Origin: Blakeslea trispora
Lineage: Eukaryota > Mucoromycota > Mucoromycetes > Mucorales > Choanephoraceae
Assembly (NCBI GenBank): GCA_025331445.1
Contig: JAIWNE010000019.1
Location: 248,001 to 312,000 of the forward strand
Direction: 5' to 3'
DNA length: 64,000 bases
Translations under genes and position numbers: made by a program
In this document: piece by piece, positions 11,640 through 24,410 of the stretch
Numbering within the stretch: position 1 is the stretch's first letter
Layout of the letters: every line of letters starts with the position of its first letter
The notes under the pieces: generated by a model
What the model was told of the DNA's origin: nothing
Seen by the model: the letters and a program-made list of their open reading frames with translations, nothing else
Database searches by the model: none

Positions 11640-14277
11640 CTAGCTTTGAATGAGCTGAAGAGGAAAACGCGGGCTTTTACTTTTGAGAGGAAATTGAATT
11701 TTGCTGCTTTTCAGTGGATTTTTTTAGGGTGATCAAAAGAGGTGAGGATGCAAAAAAAAGGGATATAAAGAGTTCTATTAAAAGGAATCAAGTATCCATA
11801 GTCTAGATGTACCATTGGCTAGCTAGGATATGAGTGTGCATTTGATATTACTGTACAAAACGGTGATAATGGAGAGAGTGAGCGTGCTGAAAGGATAGAT
11901 AGCTATTGCCTTCCAAGTAAGCACTTGTACCTTCAGGGCAATTCATGAAAACTAGACATATCTTCCCTTAGTTCATCTTCAGATGAAGGAGCCGAAAAAC
12001 AACAATGAAGCCTCAAGTGGTATTGGAAATTACCAACATTCATTGATGCAGACTCGGGCCGTTTTGACAACTCCATTATCAATATCAAAAAAGATAAAGG
12101 TATCGTTATTTCTAACAGACTTTGATATCCTTAAATTCAGAAGCTCCCTTTTTTTTTGGGTCTTCTGTCTTGTCAATTGATATCTAAAACTCTTCTTAAA
12201 TTTCAGAGTTCAGATCTTCTTACTACAAGACCTCACTTACTTGAACATTGCCGAGCATCTCTAATCTTTTAGACCTTCAATTGTCTCGATGATTCTTTGT
12301 TTGACAGTTTCCCTTGTCTTTGTAATCTATTCGGAAAATCAAGATCCCCAAGCTTTTCTTTTTCCAATCTTGTTTAATTAGAGAAGCTCTGAGGGTTGGA
12401 TTTTTTATTAAGGCCTTGATTAAATTTTGCAGCTCAACAGTATAACATTACTGTCTTGTTTCTCAGAAACAATAACACGAAATTCATCTGTTGTCTTTAA
12501 GGCATCAAATAGGGCAAAAATCAGATGGGTGCAAATAACTCAAAGTAAAGGGCTAGTGCATATTTCAATTAAACTCGTTTTCTAATTTAGCAAATGTAGA
12601 TTTAGCTTTCACAATCTCTTACTTTCACAGAGAATGCTCTTATAATTTTTGTGAATCTGTTTTTCTCAAGTAACATAAAAAAAGCTAGAGTAAAACCTGT
12701 TATCAAGAACAGTATTTGACACACTCCATTTTACTCATATTGTTCACAACATGTTTATATCAAATAGTAGTCTTGACTAAATTAAGTGAATCTAGATCTT
12801 CCTGAAAAGCTTGTTTACACTGCTAAAAAAGATGTAGACATCTTAATACAATTAGAATTCTCGACTGAGTTAAAGCTTCATAAATCGCTATGAATTGATT
12901 GCATAAATACAAAGGCCGATCATTTGCTGTGCGTAGGGTGGCAAATGTCTCTCTCTTTTTTTCTTGAGTAGAAACGCTCATTTCGCTGATTGATAGATAA
13001 CGGATATCAATCTCAGATGCGCACTCAAGCTGGTGAGAAGCTATTAAAATATATCCTTGTCCTCTCAAAAGAAAGAGGCGGAATGCAATCCCCTCTTTGT
13101 TTGACATCTCCTATGTATTTTTTTAAGGAATTTCGTTCAACATAAAACAGATAACATCTACTTGAAATTACTCGCAAACATTTCTCGCACGCATTTGGTG
13201 CCTGCTCAACACATTGAGATAATTCATGTCTATTAAAAAAAAAAGAAGAAAATGCTTCAAACAGGATTTATGCTCTGATCTTTTTTTTTTTTTTCTTGAA
13301 GCCAAAAAAGAAGTCCTTATGCACAACAATAAAAACGTACAGAAGCCTATTTGTACATTAATGAGCATAAGTTGCTTTGACTTAATTTCAGTAGAAAGCG
13401 GGTTTAATGATTTGTTTATACTCCCTAAGTAACCGGCTCTGTCGGTAATCGGATTGAGGTCTGGGTCGATCCCGTAATCTCTTTCACCATTGCATATATC
13501 ATTCTCTTCAACTGAAAATGCCCTTTTCCTTTTTTTCGAAATCATAAGAAAAAAATAAGGCGAAGAATTTTGCTCGTTCAAATAAACAAAAGAAAAAAAA
13601 AAAACTATATTACTCATTTGATAATAAAGCACAAATAGATTCGATTCTCAAACCTGATAACTTACATTGGTAAGCAATGTCTTACCTGACACAAATGAGC
13701 GGCTTGCCAAATCGATTTTCTTATATGTACAACTGTTTTCCATTTAGAGAGGCACAACCCATCCGAGGCGTAGCACAAGTAAATAACTGTCTTGCATATT
13801 ATTATAGGAGCCCTCTATTTGTGGTAGTAGATGTCGATTTTTTTTTCTTTTTGCTCAAAGCTACACAAGCAACTCAGGGTGAAAAAAAAACCTTTAGCAG
13901 CGAATAAGTGGAACGTGCTTTTGTTAATCATATTTCCAAAATAATGCATAAACGCGAGGCAATCAAATAAAGTCAAAGATATAGGCAAATGCCTCCCTTT
14001 TTACCTGCGTTTGCATAAAAAAAAAAGAAAGATTGCAAAATGCTTGATTGGAGAGGAGTTATGCTGCTAGTTAAACTTAAATTTGGTGATGTGGGATCAG
14101 CACTAGTTTTTTATGTGAACTTTGCACTGTCACGAGGATAAAGTATTGACGTCTATACCATCTCAAATGTTGTCCCTCCGTCGCCCTTATATATATTTAC
14201 ATTTTTTGTTGTCCTCTCTCTTTTCCTTTTTCTTTTTGTTTTCTTACCTTACTTCTTCCTCTATATGCTTCTTTACA
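11640..14277. other. Long spacer without a supported gene
   Basis: About 2.6 kb of AT-rich DNA. Open frames at 11983-12180, 12823-13107, 13168-13632 and 13677-13907 lack recognisable domains. The last 150 bp before the SAM-PH gene is pyrimidine-rich (runs of CTTTTTC), as expected for a fungal promoter and leader. Confidence 0.5.
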
Positions 14278-15779
14278 ATGGCAATTCAACATAGTCACTA
14301 TTTTAATTATGAAAGAATAAATAAAGAGGCTCCATTCAAGATGGGTAATAAATCATGACTGGGATCTTTCAAAAGGCAAATGTCTTATGCTATATTATTA
14401 TTATTTTTTTCTCAGACAAGACGAAGCTGTCATCAATTGTTCTTGGTCAATTATCCCTTGAGCATTATATACCAGTATTCCAACAAGCAAATGTTGGTTT
14501 CGATCAATTCGTAGCCATGTCAGAAAAAGATTTTGTGTCGCTTGGTTTAAGAAATGAAGCTGACCTAGATCTGTTGTCCAATTGTGCAAGGGCACTCAAG
14601 ACGCATATCTCAAAGCAGCTAGCAGATAACACAATTTTGGAAGAAAACAACGATAGAACAAACGAAGCAAATAGCGTCATGTCAAACCATACCCACTGTA
14701 GCAACTTGGACCAAAGTGACGATAGTATGACACTCGTTGGTTCTGTATCCTCAGAATCTATTCTGCGAGCTATTCATGCCTATGATTCTTACCACTCTTC
14801 TTACGAGCACGAGCCCCCCATGGCACCTTCAATTCAAGGAAACACTTCCTCTGGTAGCCTTGTGGCTCCTCCTGGAACAGTTATCCGAAGAAACAAGCCT
14901 AATATCAGCAATAATAGTCATACGAGTCGACCACTTTCAATGCCAGTACAATTGCCCTCTCAAAAGCAAAACATTACCCCACCACCGGATTATACTTCAA
15001 CCATCTTCGGAAGACGATTAGATAGATGCCGATCTATGATCATTCCACGTGAGGAAGAGGGACGAGAAGAATTGCCTGGGTACTCTTGCTCTGTTTTCAA
15101 GATGGGATATGTTCATGTAAAGAGCGAATTAGATGCACCCAACATGCGAAGCAAATGGAGAGCTTGGAGGTAAATCTAATTACAATTTTTATTTCTTTTT
15201 TAGAAAAAAAAAAAAACGAAAAAATGTGACACTTGTCCCTAATTTGTAATTTGAAAATTAGAAAACTCTATATTGAACTATGGGGGACTGTTCTTCGGGT
15301 ATACAGAGCCAAGCCGGTCAAAAATCAAACAGACATCAAGAATTATTATCGATGGCCTTTAAAGACTCCTTACTATTATTATCACAAATACTATTATACA
15401 CCCATCTTCACTATCTCACTAGCAGGCGCTGAGGCCTCAAGGGCACTAGACTATTTTAGGAGACCAAATGTGCTTCGATTGATGACACAACAAGGTCCAC
15501 AGTTCCTAATGAAGCTATCTTCTCATGTAGAAATGATATCATGGGTGGAACATCTCCAAGCAGGTAAGAGAATCAAACTTGCCCTTCGTTTTCCCCCTCT
15601 TTTTGACATTTTTTTTTGTAGCAATCAATATATCGCTAGATTTAGAACATCGACCTATGCCTAAATTCATGTCAATTCCCACTCGTGCATTGATTTCAGC
15701 ATCATCGGATCCAAGGACGATTGAACTAGAACGGATACGTGAGCAAAGAAGAAGAGATCAACGGGAAACGTTGATATAA
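14278..15779 (+). CDS. SAM-PH domain protein (Boi/Pob1-like)
   Basis: Four exons: 14278-14344, 14416-15169, 15262-15563, 15622-15779, giving 426 residues. A SAM domain lies at about residues 25-90 (LGQLSLEHYIPVFQQANVGF, then MSEKDFVSLGL). A Ser/Thr/Pro-rich linker with PPPDY follows. A PH domain spans about residues 250-375 (GYVHVKSELDAP, LYIELWGTVLRVYRA, LAGAEASRALDYFRRPNVLRL, MISWVEHLQ). SAM-PH pairs occur in yeast Boi1/2 and fission yeast Pob1, which also carry an SH3 domain and link Cdc42 and phosphoinositides to polarised growth; no SH3 domain is present here. The intron at 15170-15261 must use the acceptor at 15261; an earlier TTTTTTAG at 15203 leads to a stop. Confidence 0.88.
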
Positions 15780-16581
15780 ACCATTCAGCTTTCATCATTA
15801 TTACGTAGACCATTTTCCTAGTGCAACCATTTCCCTTTATACCTGTCTTCTTTTATACACTGTAACATATATGTTTTATACTATTTATTTTTTGTCACTA
15901 CCATTGTTTATTTACAAATACAAAACCATACTTCTTTTTTTATTATTATTAATATGTCATTCTGGAACATAACTCATCTGTATATTGAACTTGGACTAGA
16001 CTGTTTTATAGATGCATAACTTTCCTTTTCAAAAACTAATGATTTATATGTCAGAATAGCTATGAAATCTATTAGTTCCCTAAAAGTATCCGTTTACAAA
16101 GAACAGAGCAATTGCTTATCAAACACAAGCTGTGCTTTGTACTTGATACAACAAATACAAGAAACAGCTCATGAACTTTAAGGTTACATTTTTCTTGTAT
16201 CTTCACTTCTGTCTATTGTTACTTCTTTTTTTTTTGTAGCAGGCTGCTCATACAAGCGTTTCAATTAATGCACGATGACAGAGGTGAAACTCTACATACC
16301 AGTCAAGCATATTATTTTATGGACTCTATTTTCTCTAGTTGAGCAGAAATTGTAGATGACCTGAAATAGAGCCAGATTCGTAAACAAGTTTCACTATGGA
16401 ACACCAAGTATCTTGCTTTCTATCTTTACATTGATCTTCTTTTGGAACTAGTTTTTTCCGAATCTTCAAACATCTTAACTATGGTAATAGATTGTTAGAT
16501 TGTCTTCAGTTGTTATGCAAACGTGTAAAAAAAAAGAAATATTAATATATAAGCTCATGGTTGTTTTGAACATTGCAAATA

Positions 16582-16869
16582 TTATAATTGATGAGCTATA
16601 GCTATTAAAATTATAGAAAATTGGGTGAAAGCCTGAGATTGATAATGGGGCTCCTCTCCTTTGTCATTTATGATTTCTTGGACAGCCCCCTCCATTTTCG
16701 TCCTAAGATTTTCAAATAGATACAAATCTCGGTAATGTGCAGGCCAAGGAAGAAGACTTGCAGCAGTGTGATTGTTTTGTCTGTTCTGGGCCACAGCCAG
16801 ACAATGAGCGGGTGCGCCATCTTCTATGAGTATGAGTCCTCTGCAATTGAAAAAAAGCCCGCTACTCAT
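16582..16869 (-). pseudogene. Tc1/mariner-like transposase fragment
   Basis: An open frame of 95 residues includes LILIEDGAPAHCLA, matching the second catalytic Asp context (QDNAPAH) of Tc1/mariner DDE transposases. WPAHYRDLYLFENL follows, a decayed form of the WPaqSPDLNPIENLW box. The Asn-Pro of the third motif is lost, and neither the first catalytic region nor the DNA-binding domain is visible. It is a degenerate relic, not an active gene. Confidence 0.75.
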
Positions 16870-17763
16870 ACAGTTGAAAAGCGTAAATCATATATTTATC
16901 TATTGTCGATTATATTATGTATATTCTTATGCATGCTTCTTCTTTTTATAACCAAGTTGATCTAGCTGATAAATATATTTCAGCAACAAATAGATGAGCT
17001 TTTAACCTGCCATTTCCTTGTTGGTAATTGAATTAAACTGATGAGTTGTTAGGAATACTATGTTTTACTATTAAGCTTAATGCATTACCATGACATCTTG
17101 CTTATCGTTCTCTCCCATACGGTTGTGTTAAATGTTATATCAGAAAGTTTTATTGTGCATTGCAATTCAAGTCTCTGGATAAAACCTTAATCGTACTTGT
17201 CACATTTCTAGTATGAAGCATACCTGAGACGCAATCTCGTTTATGGCAAGTAAAGGTAATTTATAAGCATGATAGTATCATGCCGAACAAAACCGAATCA
17301 GTTAAAGGCTACTTTTTTATGTTTATTTATTGTTCACTGCTACGTTAAAGCTACCAAACATACCTATTGTACGAACTCGTAGAACCTATACATAGTTAGC
17401 GAATCGATTAAAAGCTTCTAAAAGAACAAAAGCAGAGGTATTTGTGGATGCATTTTTGTTCTTGTAGGTGCAACCAAGCCACTCGACAAACTGAACTAAA
17501 TCGTATTCATAAGCTCATACATGTTATGCTACCATCACTGATACAGTAATCTTTACTGACTCAATTGGTTTATAGAAGAAAGGATCGTTCCATGTGTTCT
17601 TTTATTTGTGCGTGATCATGAGAAAAGGAATAAAAAAACTTGAAAAAAATGAGATATCTGTCCTTGAGGCTGATAATACCGATTGCAATGAAAGGCAAAT
17701 GGAGCTTTTTTTCAGAAAGCCGAGAACTCAGATTCAGCAATTATAGGTATAGTCTTGAATGTA

Positions 17764-17834
17764 CAGTGGTCGCTCGATTTAAGAGTATATGATATAAGAG
17801 TATATGATATAAGAGTATCTAATATAAGAGTAGC
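17764..17834 (+). repeat. Solo pogo/MITE-like end with 16-bp iterated repeat
   Basis: A TA dinucleotide at 17762-17763 is followed by CAGTGGTCGCTCGATTTAAG. This closely matches the terminal inverted repeat CAGTAGTCGCTCTATTTAAG of the 100-bp MITE at 49239-49338. Three tandem copies of a GATATAAGAGTATATGATAT-like unit follow (16-bp period). No inverted partner end is visible nearby, so this is a truncated or single end. Confidence 0.65.
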
Positions 17835-19212
17835 AATCCCTTTGAACTTATAATCACTCCAAGCGCTGAAATGCCACTCAATTCAAGAGTATATAATATA
17901 ACAACACTTCTTTAATAAAGTGGTTATTGTAACTATTCAGAGCATCGCTTAGCTACTTTGAATAGAGAATATCTCTTGATATTCCACTATTTTCGGAAAT
18001 ATCTATCATAACTTTTCCAAAAGCAAAGAAGCCTAATTAAAGTCTGACATGTATCACTTTGATAAATGAAAACTACACAACATTCATGAAATAAGAAGCA
18101 CGTTTTTCTCGTAACTTTTTCCGAAACTATTGTAATACGAAATTCATTTTGTATGAAATGCACTAAAACTGCTTTTGCAAAAAAATAAAAAAAAAAATAA
18201 GGCAAAAATGAAAATAATAATAGCCAAAAGAATGTTTTGAGATAATCGGCTGCTCCTTCAATTGAATCAAATGTAATGGCTGAAATTCATAACAGTTAGA
18301 AGAGCAACATGGATAATAACAGAACTACATCTGGATGTGTAGTTTCTGTTCTTATTTATTCATCGCCTTGTTAAATTTTGCAACTCATACCTCCTTTACA
18401 AGGGTAAGGTCTTTTCTTCTCCTTTTTTTTTCTCTATCCAAACATCATGTTTTGTCAAGCGCCCAGCGGATGAACATAGCTTGAGTGTGATAACGATATG
18501 TTATGGATCAATATGTTGTTGCTTAAATAGTTATACGAATCAATTGAACAACCATGAAGAGAGCCCTCTTTCCATAACATCAATACATAATTCATGTGTT
18601 GATCTATATTCAATTGTAGAAGTCATAACTCAAAAGAAGGCAGAGTACTGCTCATTGCATGTCCTAGCTAATTCCATAGAACGGTGGTTGTAATCTTAGC
18701 TGTTGGAATGATATCCAGTAACATAACAACCAACAACTTTTTTTTTAAAAAGAATGAGTACAAAAGTTGCAAAAAGAAGCAGCAGTTTATAGAAAAGTAA
18801 GACAGAACGAAACAAAGAAGATAGATTAGCACAGGCAAATCCTACTGGTTTAGATCAATCCTGATAGAAATAAAGAAGTAGAACAACAGGTTTGATTTTG
18901 TATCCTTTTTTTTTCTTCTAATTTTTTCCTCTTTTTTTTTTTATTTTTTCATTTTTTTTATAAAAATATATTTTTTGGGCAAATACGGACGCGTTCCTTT
19001 TTTTTTTTGGAGCTCAATAATTTTTTTTTTAAAAAAAACAGCTATAAAAAATTAAAGCAAGCCAAATGATTGGCTCATAACTTTTATTTAAACACCGAAC
19101 ACTCAAATCAATTTTTCGGTATAAAATGGACATAATTTTTTCTACGCGGTCTGCTTCCCTTTTTCTTTTTCTTACCTTTTTCTCATAACCACTTTTTTTG
19201 TCTCTATCTAAA
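17835..19212. other. Spacer and histone H1 upstream region
   Basis: No gene is supported. A weak inverted repeat lies at 18318-18350 (AACAGAACTACAT versus ATGTGTAGTTTCTGTT). T-rich blocks at 18900-19035 and CTTTTTCTTTTTC before 19213 resemble a strong fungal promoter and leader for histone H1. Confidence 0.45.
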
Positions 19213-20140
19213 ATGACTGCTGCTACTGCTCCCTCCAAGAAGGCTGCTTCCACCAAGAAAGCCGATCACCCCACCGTAAGATATTGCCTTTGATTAAGGA
19301 TCTATCAGTAATGAACTCAACAATTTTTATATGCCCATTTTTTTTAAATTTTTGTAGTACGAAGCTATGATCACAGGTAAGAAAGAAAATAGATCTGTTT
19401 GACTCCTATGTGATGTCTAACAGTACTCCATAGATGCCATCGCTGCTTTGAAGGAAAGAAAGGGTTCCTCAAGACCTGCCATCAAGAAGTACATCTTAGC
19501 TAACTACAAGGTTTCTTCTGGTTCTCACTTCGATTCTCAAATTGCTGCTGCTATCAAGCGTGGTCATGCTAAGGATGTCTTCTCTCTTCCTAAAGGTAAA
19601 TTATTGTTTTTTGTTTTTTGTTTATCATTGGATATGTGAAATATGTCGATAAAACCATTCGACTGTGAGAAAAAAAAAGAGAGAGAGGAGTTAAAGGCTT
19701 CGAAAAGATCGATCTATTGACACATTGAAATTCTCTCAGGTCTCTCTGGTACTGTTAAGTTGAACAAGGTTGAAAAGACTGAAAAGAAGCCTGCTGCTAA
19801 GAAGGCTGCTGCCAAGAAGGTCGTTAAGAAAGCTGCTGCCCCCAAGAAGGCTGCTGCCCCTGCTAAGAAGGCTGCTCCTGCCAAGAAGGCCGCTCCTGCT
19901 AAGAAGGCCGCCACCACCGAAAAGGCTACCAAGAAGGCTGCTCCCGCTAAGAAGGCCGCTCCTGCCAAGAAGGCTGCCCCTGCTAAGAAGGCTTCTACCA
20001 CCGAAAAGGCTGGTGTTAAGGCTCCCAAGAAGAAGGCTGCTGCCCCTGCTAAGAAGGCCGCTGCCACCAAGAAGGCTGCCCCCGCCAAGAAGGCCGCTCC
20101 CGCTAAGAAGGCTGCCACCAAGAAGACTTCCAAGGCTTAA
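19213..20140 (+). CDS. Linker histone H1
   Basis: Four exons: 19213-19275, 19358-19376 (19 nt), 19434-19595, 19740-20140, giving 214 residues. It binds linker DNA between nucleosomes. A short Ala/Lys N-tail is followed by a globular winged-helix H15 domain (residues about 17-90: DHPTYEAMI, DAIAALKERKGSSRPAIKKY, SHFDSQIAAAIKRGHAK). The rest is a long Lys/Ala/Pro tail of repeated AAPAKK and KKAAPAKK units. The repetitive tail creates long open frames on the opposite strand and in another frame; these are shadows. Codon use is strongly biased to GCT/GCC and AAG, as in a highly expressed gene. Confidence 0.96.
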
Positions 20141-20564
20141 GTTATTCTCCAGTAATACAGCATGTGCTTCTTGAGCTACTATTACCCTTTTCTTTCTAAA
20201 CAATTCACTATTTAAATCGTTCTCTTTATTGTATTCAAAAAGCAGTAGTGGGATATATTTGTCATATATGTACAGTCAGCAAGTTTTTTATATCCATTTT
20301 TCTTTTTAATAAACATCAAGGCCCCAAAAAAAAAATGTCGAAAAATTTCACGAAAAAAAAAAGCAAGCGACACGCCTACACGTGGGCCGCTCGGTTAATT
20401 TGGCTCATTTTTGTTATTTTTTTTTTTTAAAAAAAATTTGTAGTTTTTTTTTTCTTGTCGGATCAGACGCGCTTTTTTTTTTTTGAGAAATGCTTGAGAA
20501 AAAAAAATATATAGATTTCTCTTTCCTAAATTGTAAGAAAAATTCTTTTACAACATTTTTTTTT

Positions 20565-21439
20565 TTATTGTTTGAACCAAATATCAACCGAGCCATTTTC
20601 TTCGCCAAAGTAAGCCTTTTCTGCCATGTTGCAGAACAAACCAACCTCAAAGACACCAGTGAGTAACTTGAGCTCCTTTAACAATTCGTGAGGGTTTTCA
20701 ATAGCACCAAAGTGTGCATCAACCACAAAGTTGCCATTATCTGTTACTACAGGACCTGCCTTATTGATGGCCTAAATTTAAAAAGAATTAGTTTCAAGAA
20801 AAAAATTACTTGGTAAAGTCTTTACCATACGAAGTTTAGATTCAATAGGTTTTACAGACAGCTTAGTCTCAATGTGCTTCATCACACTCTTGTATGTCAT
20901 AGGCACAACTTCAATTGGAACACCCTTTGTCCAGCCAGTACCTAGCTTTTGAGATTTCTTTCTGAAATCTAACATAATGCACTTGCACAATTAATTTCAC
21001 CGCGTATGTTTTTTTAAATATTGCATTCTTGTCTAACAAGCTCAAATCCCCTCTGCTTGTTTTTGCCCTTACCTGCAACAATCACAAATTTTTTGGCTGC
21101 TTCAGCAACCACCTTCTCTTGGAATTGACAAGCACCGCCACCCTTAATAGCATTCAACTCTTCATCTACTTCGTCTGCACCATCAATGGTAACATCAATT
21201 TCGGGATGTTGCTCAATACTGCCGAGTTGAAGACCACCTTCAAGAATCAAAATCTTTGACTGAAAAGATGTAGGGATGTAGACGATATGCTTTAATTCGG
21301 GACGTTGCAGGATACGCTCAACTACATAAACAACAGTAGAGCCGGAGCCAATACCAACAACTTTCAAATCTGCTGTTATGTATTCATCTACGGCACGGTA
21401 AGCGGCCAACTTCTTTCCTTCTTCGACGGGATTAGTCAT
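20565..21439 (-). CDS. RKI1: Ribose-5-phosphate isomerase A
   Basis: Three exons: 21439-21073, 20968-20826, 20771-20565, giving 238 residues. It interconverts ribose-5-phosphate and ribulose-5-phosphate in the non-oxidative pentose phosphate pathway, in the cytosol. Family motifs are [13 protein letters not shown] (phosphate loop), [30 protein letters not shown] (catalytic Asp and Glu region), [16 protein letters not shown] and the C-terminal GVFEVGLF. Length is typical of the RpiA family. An in-frame ATG 48 nt upstream would add a hydrophobic leader ([11 protein letters not shown]), but [10 protein letters not shown] matches the usual start. Introns are 104 and 54 nt. Confidence 0.95.
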
Positions 21440-21649
21440 TTTATAGCAAACAATGAAGAAGAGAAAGAAAAGCGCCTTTTTTAGCAAACTGGAGAGTTTT
21501 AATTATTTTAGTGCGGGGATGTTTTCATCAATTACTCAATGCTTACTTCAGCTTAAAAAAAGTAAATGATAGATGTTTAACTCTTGATTGTTATTTTCAC
21601 ATGACTGAAATATATATTACAATATCTGAATTTTGTTAGTCACATCAAT

Positions 21650-23239
21650 CTATTTATTTAAGCTACTATTGTAGTTGGCCAGCGGGCCACTTCCAGTTGT
21701 ATTTGTTGATGTCTTGGATAAATAAGGATAAGTAGTACGAGCAATAGCTTCAGAAGATAGTCTACTCGATGTTGTCTTCATATAATAAAGCTCGTTGGGA
21801 TGTATGAATTGCTGTGCTTGAGGTTGTGTGTTGTACTTGAAGCGCTCAAGTAGAGGCTTGCTTTTGCTATTTTCATAGGACAGTGCCGAAGAAATAAGTG
21901 GTAGATGGATAGCATTACTATCGTCGACGATACGCTTTGCTGGCGGAGAAGTCGGGGATTTGCTTTGGTGCTTTGTAGAGTTCTCCTCTCTTAAATCTTT
22001 GTCTCCTTCTTCGTCTGGTATTTTTAGTTTAGTTGTCTCTTCAGACACAGCCAGATGTGTTGTAGTAGGTGATACAGAAGACAGAGTTGAGCTCGAATCG
22101 TTGTTGATGATGAGCGGAGGCAAATGAATCATATCACTCATTGTGTGAGGTATAGTGGTCTGCAAGCTATCTCCAGGGCTAGATGCGGCCAACGTTGAAC
22201 TAAATGAATGAGAAGCAATTGGTATATTAGGATTTATGGTGGAAGTCTGATGAGAGGGGCCTATAGAGTTGACAGGTGATGCTATACAGACAATATAGAG
22301 CTGCTCTAAATCTCTGGTCTCAAACAGATCAGCACCGAACCCACCACCCAGATAGAATCGGCAATTCATCTCTTCAGCTCTGTTATTATCACTACCATGT
22401 TTGAATTTTAGTTTCTGTTTAATCGTCAAAGATCCATTGGCAATGTTCAGTAGTGATTCGAGTGTGCTGGAAAAGAACTTTTCATATGATGAGCGAATCA
22501 AATTGTTAGGTAGTTTTGTTTTCTGATGTTGAACTGCATTGTCAAGTAAATAGCGATGGAGCTTTGATAATGTCTGTTGACTTTCTCCAGGTACAAGAAA
22601 ATCATAAAGTGATCTATGCGAGAATTCTTGAGGATACAGCTCTAGGTATTCAAGAGATCTATCAGAAATTCTAGCGCAACACAAGTCCATAGAAAGTAAG
22701 ATCTTTGTTTTTTTTTAAAAAAAAAGAACAGTTTTAGAATCCATGTCAAGTAAGAAAAGGTAAGCTGTATTACCGTCATTACTTCATTGGAGGGTAAAGC
22801 AAATAAATCAAAGGAGCAAAACGGTGAAGGCTTCTGATTGTTTCTTAGAACCTCTACTGGTACAGTTGGTCTGATTTTATTGTTGTTTGCGTCTCTCATC
22901 ATTTTGGGTCGACCTCTTTTTTTGTGTTGAATATCATGGCAGGTATCAGCTTTATCTGTTGCCACACAACGGTTGCATGGTCTCGATACTAAAATGTTCG
23001 TTTTGGGATAAACAAATTACTCAAATCTTGAAATTGCTTTATTACCATCACAAGCTAAATGAGCTTTTTTACAATTTGCCTAAAAAAAGAAAGTAAGATG
23101 AGATGTAAACAATGGGAAAATACTTTGTTTATGTTGTTTGTTACTCTACACATGCAGCAGAAACGTGTATTTTATTAGGTCGTTTCTTTGAAGGATTTAA
23201 TTGCTGTTGTAAAGGCTGCTGAGTATAATCAGCGTACAT
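21650..23239 (-). CDS. Zn(II)2Cys6 transcription factor with PAS-like domain (ERT1/RDS2-like)
   Basis: Four exons: 23239-23150, 23079-23046, 22988-22774, 22702-21650, giving 463 residues. The zinc cluster is assembled across three exons: Cys30-X2-Cys33-X6-Cys40-X5-Cys46-X2-Cys49-X8-Cys58. The basic patch HKKRGRPK follows at once. A PAS-like domain lies near residues 112-235 (MDLCCARISDRSLEYLELYP, RSLYDFLVP). This order is shared with fungal ERT1/AcuK-type regulators of gluconeogenesis and non-fermentable carbon use. The C-terminal part is Ser/Thr/Pro-rich and probably disordered. The target genes in this species are unknown. The first donor is GTAGAG, slightly off consensus but required for phase. 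Confidence 0.88.
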
Positions 23240-24410
23240 TAAAGATGGTAAAGTGCCTGTTTCATCCAAAGAGCTATTATAATCCATTTTTAGTCAAAGA
23301 AGAAAAAGAAAAAGATACCAGAATAAAGAAACAAATTAAATTACGCTTATTTAAACATATTTTAACTCGGAAAATAAAGGAAGTTTTCTAATTCTCCTAA
23401 ACCTCCGTCTTATACACCTTATAAAAATAAGGCCAATAAGTTACTGCTATGCCCTTCTTGTGTACTACATCAAGATAGTCACTAAAGAAAGTCGATCATC
23501 TGAAAGATAAAGCAAAAAAATGATATAGACAGCCTAACTCATAGATTCTCTAGTTGCTTGTATTTTCAGAATGAATTTCATTCAATGAGCAAAGAGAGAG
23601 GAAACGGCTTGCGTTTTTTTTTGTATTGTAAGGTGATATCCAAAAAAGGAAAGCGTATTGATTGCATTCAACTGCTTCAATAAGGTACTCTTTTTTATTC
23701 TTAAACAAAAGAAAAAGCAACATCTATTGCCTATAGTTTGTAATCTATTACTTATTCTTGTATATGATAACTCGATTTTTAAAAGAAGAAAAAGGAATTG
23801 ATTCAAGTTTCATGCAACCATAGATATAACAGTTTTCCTTGTTTGCTTGTTCTGCATAAAATAAATAACATGCAGAAAAGAAAAAAAAATCTCCTACTGT
23901 ATTCAAACTAAGCAGTGTACCTTACTTTCTTAAGTATTTGTGTTAGGCTCAAATCACTCAACAACTGCTGAGTTGTCTCATTTGTTAGCATGGGGATACT
24001 TGATTAGGTTTGGAGCTCAAACTAGCATCATGCATGAGTAAACGAATAACGAAGAGAGTATACCTTTTTGATATCTTAAATAAGGCATGGCAATGAATTT
24101 TCGATTCTGTCTCTCCTTTAGGCACACATCTGCTATAGAGCCAGTAGCTGTCATGTTAGGTTTTGTGCTTGTGTAGCCTCAGAGTAACCAGATCAAATTT
24201 ATGTGCTTTTGTCAACCAATCAAAAGGACATCCAAATTTCTTCTTCTTCTTCTTTTTTAATGTCTACCCCACATAACGCTTATTCTCAACAAATGACGTA
24301 TCTAATCACGAACTATAAAAGATATTTTCTCGATATTCTCTTTGTCCTTCTTTTTTCTCGTGCTTTTCCCTTTAGTTTCTCAAGCTCTTTACTTTTCTTG
24401 TTCGTATACT
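23240..24410. other. Spacer between Zn2Cys6 and RRM genes
   Basis: AT-rich and gene-free as far as I can see. It holds the divergent promoters of both neighbours; CTTCTTCTTCTT and CTTTT runs precede 24411. No repeat or RNA gene is recognised. Confidence 0.45.

Noticed and set aside
12823..13107. 94-residue minus-strand open frame
   Set aside because: No recognisable domain and no promoter or intron context; likely chance.
13430..13500. GGTCTGGGTCGATCCCGT stretch resembling tRNA arms
   Set aside because: Neither strand folds into a convincing cloverleaf and no anticodon loop is evident.
18318..18350. Imperfect hairpin as a possible small RNA gene or terminator
   Set aside because: Mismatched stem, no flanking gene ending there and no repeat copies seen.
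19714..20203. Long open frames on both strands over the histone H1 tail
   Set aside because: Shadows of the repetitive Ala/Lys-coding sequence; the H1 frame joins upstream exons in phase.
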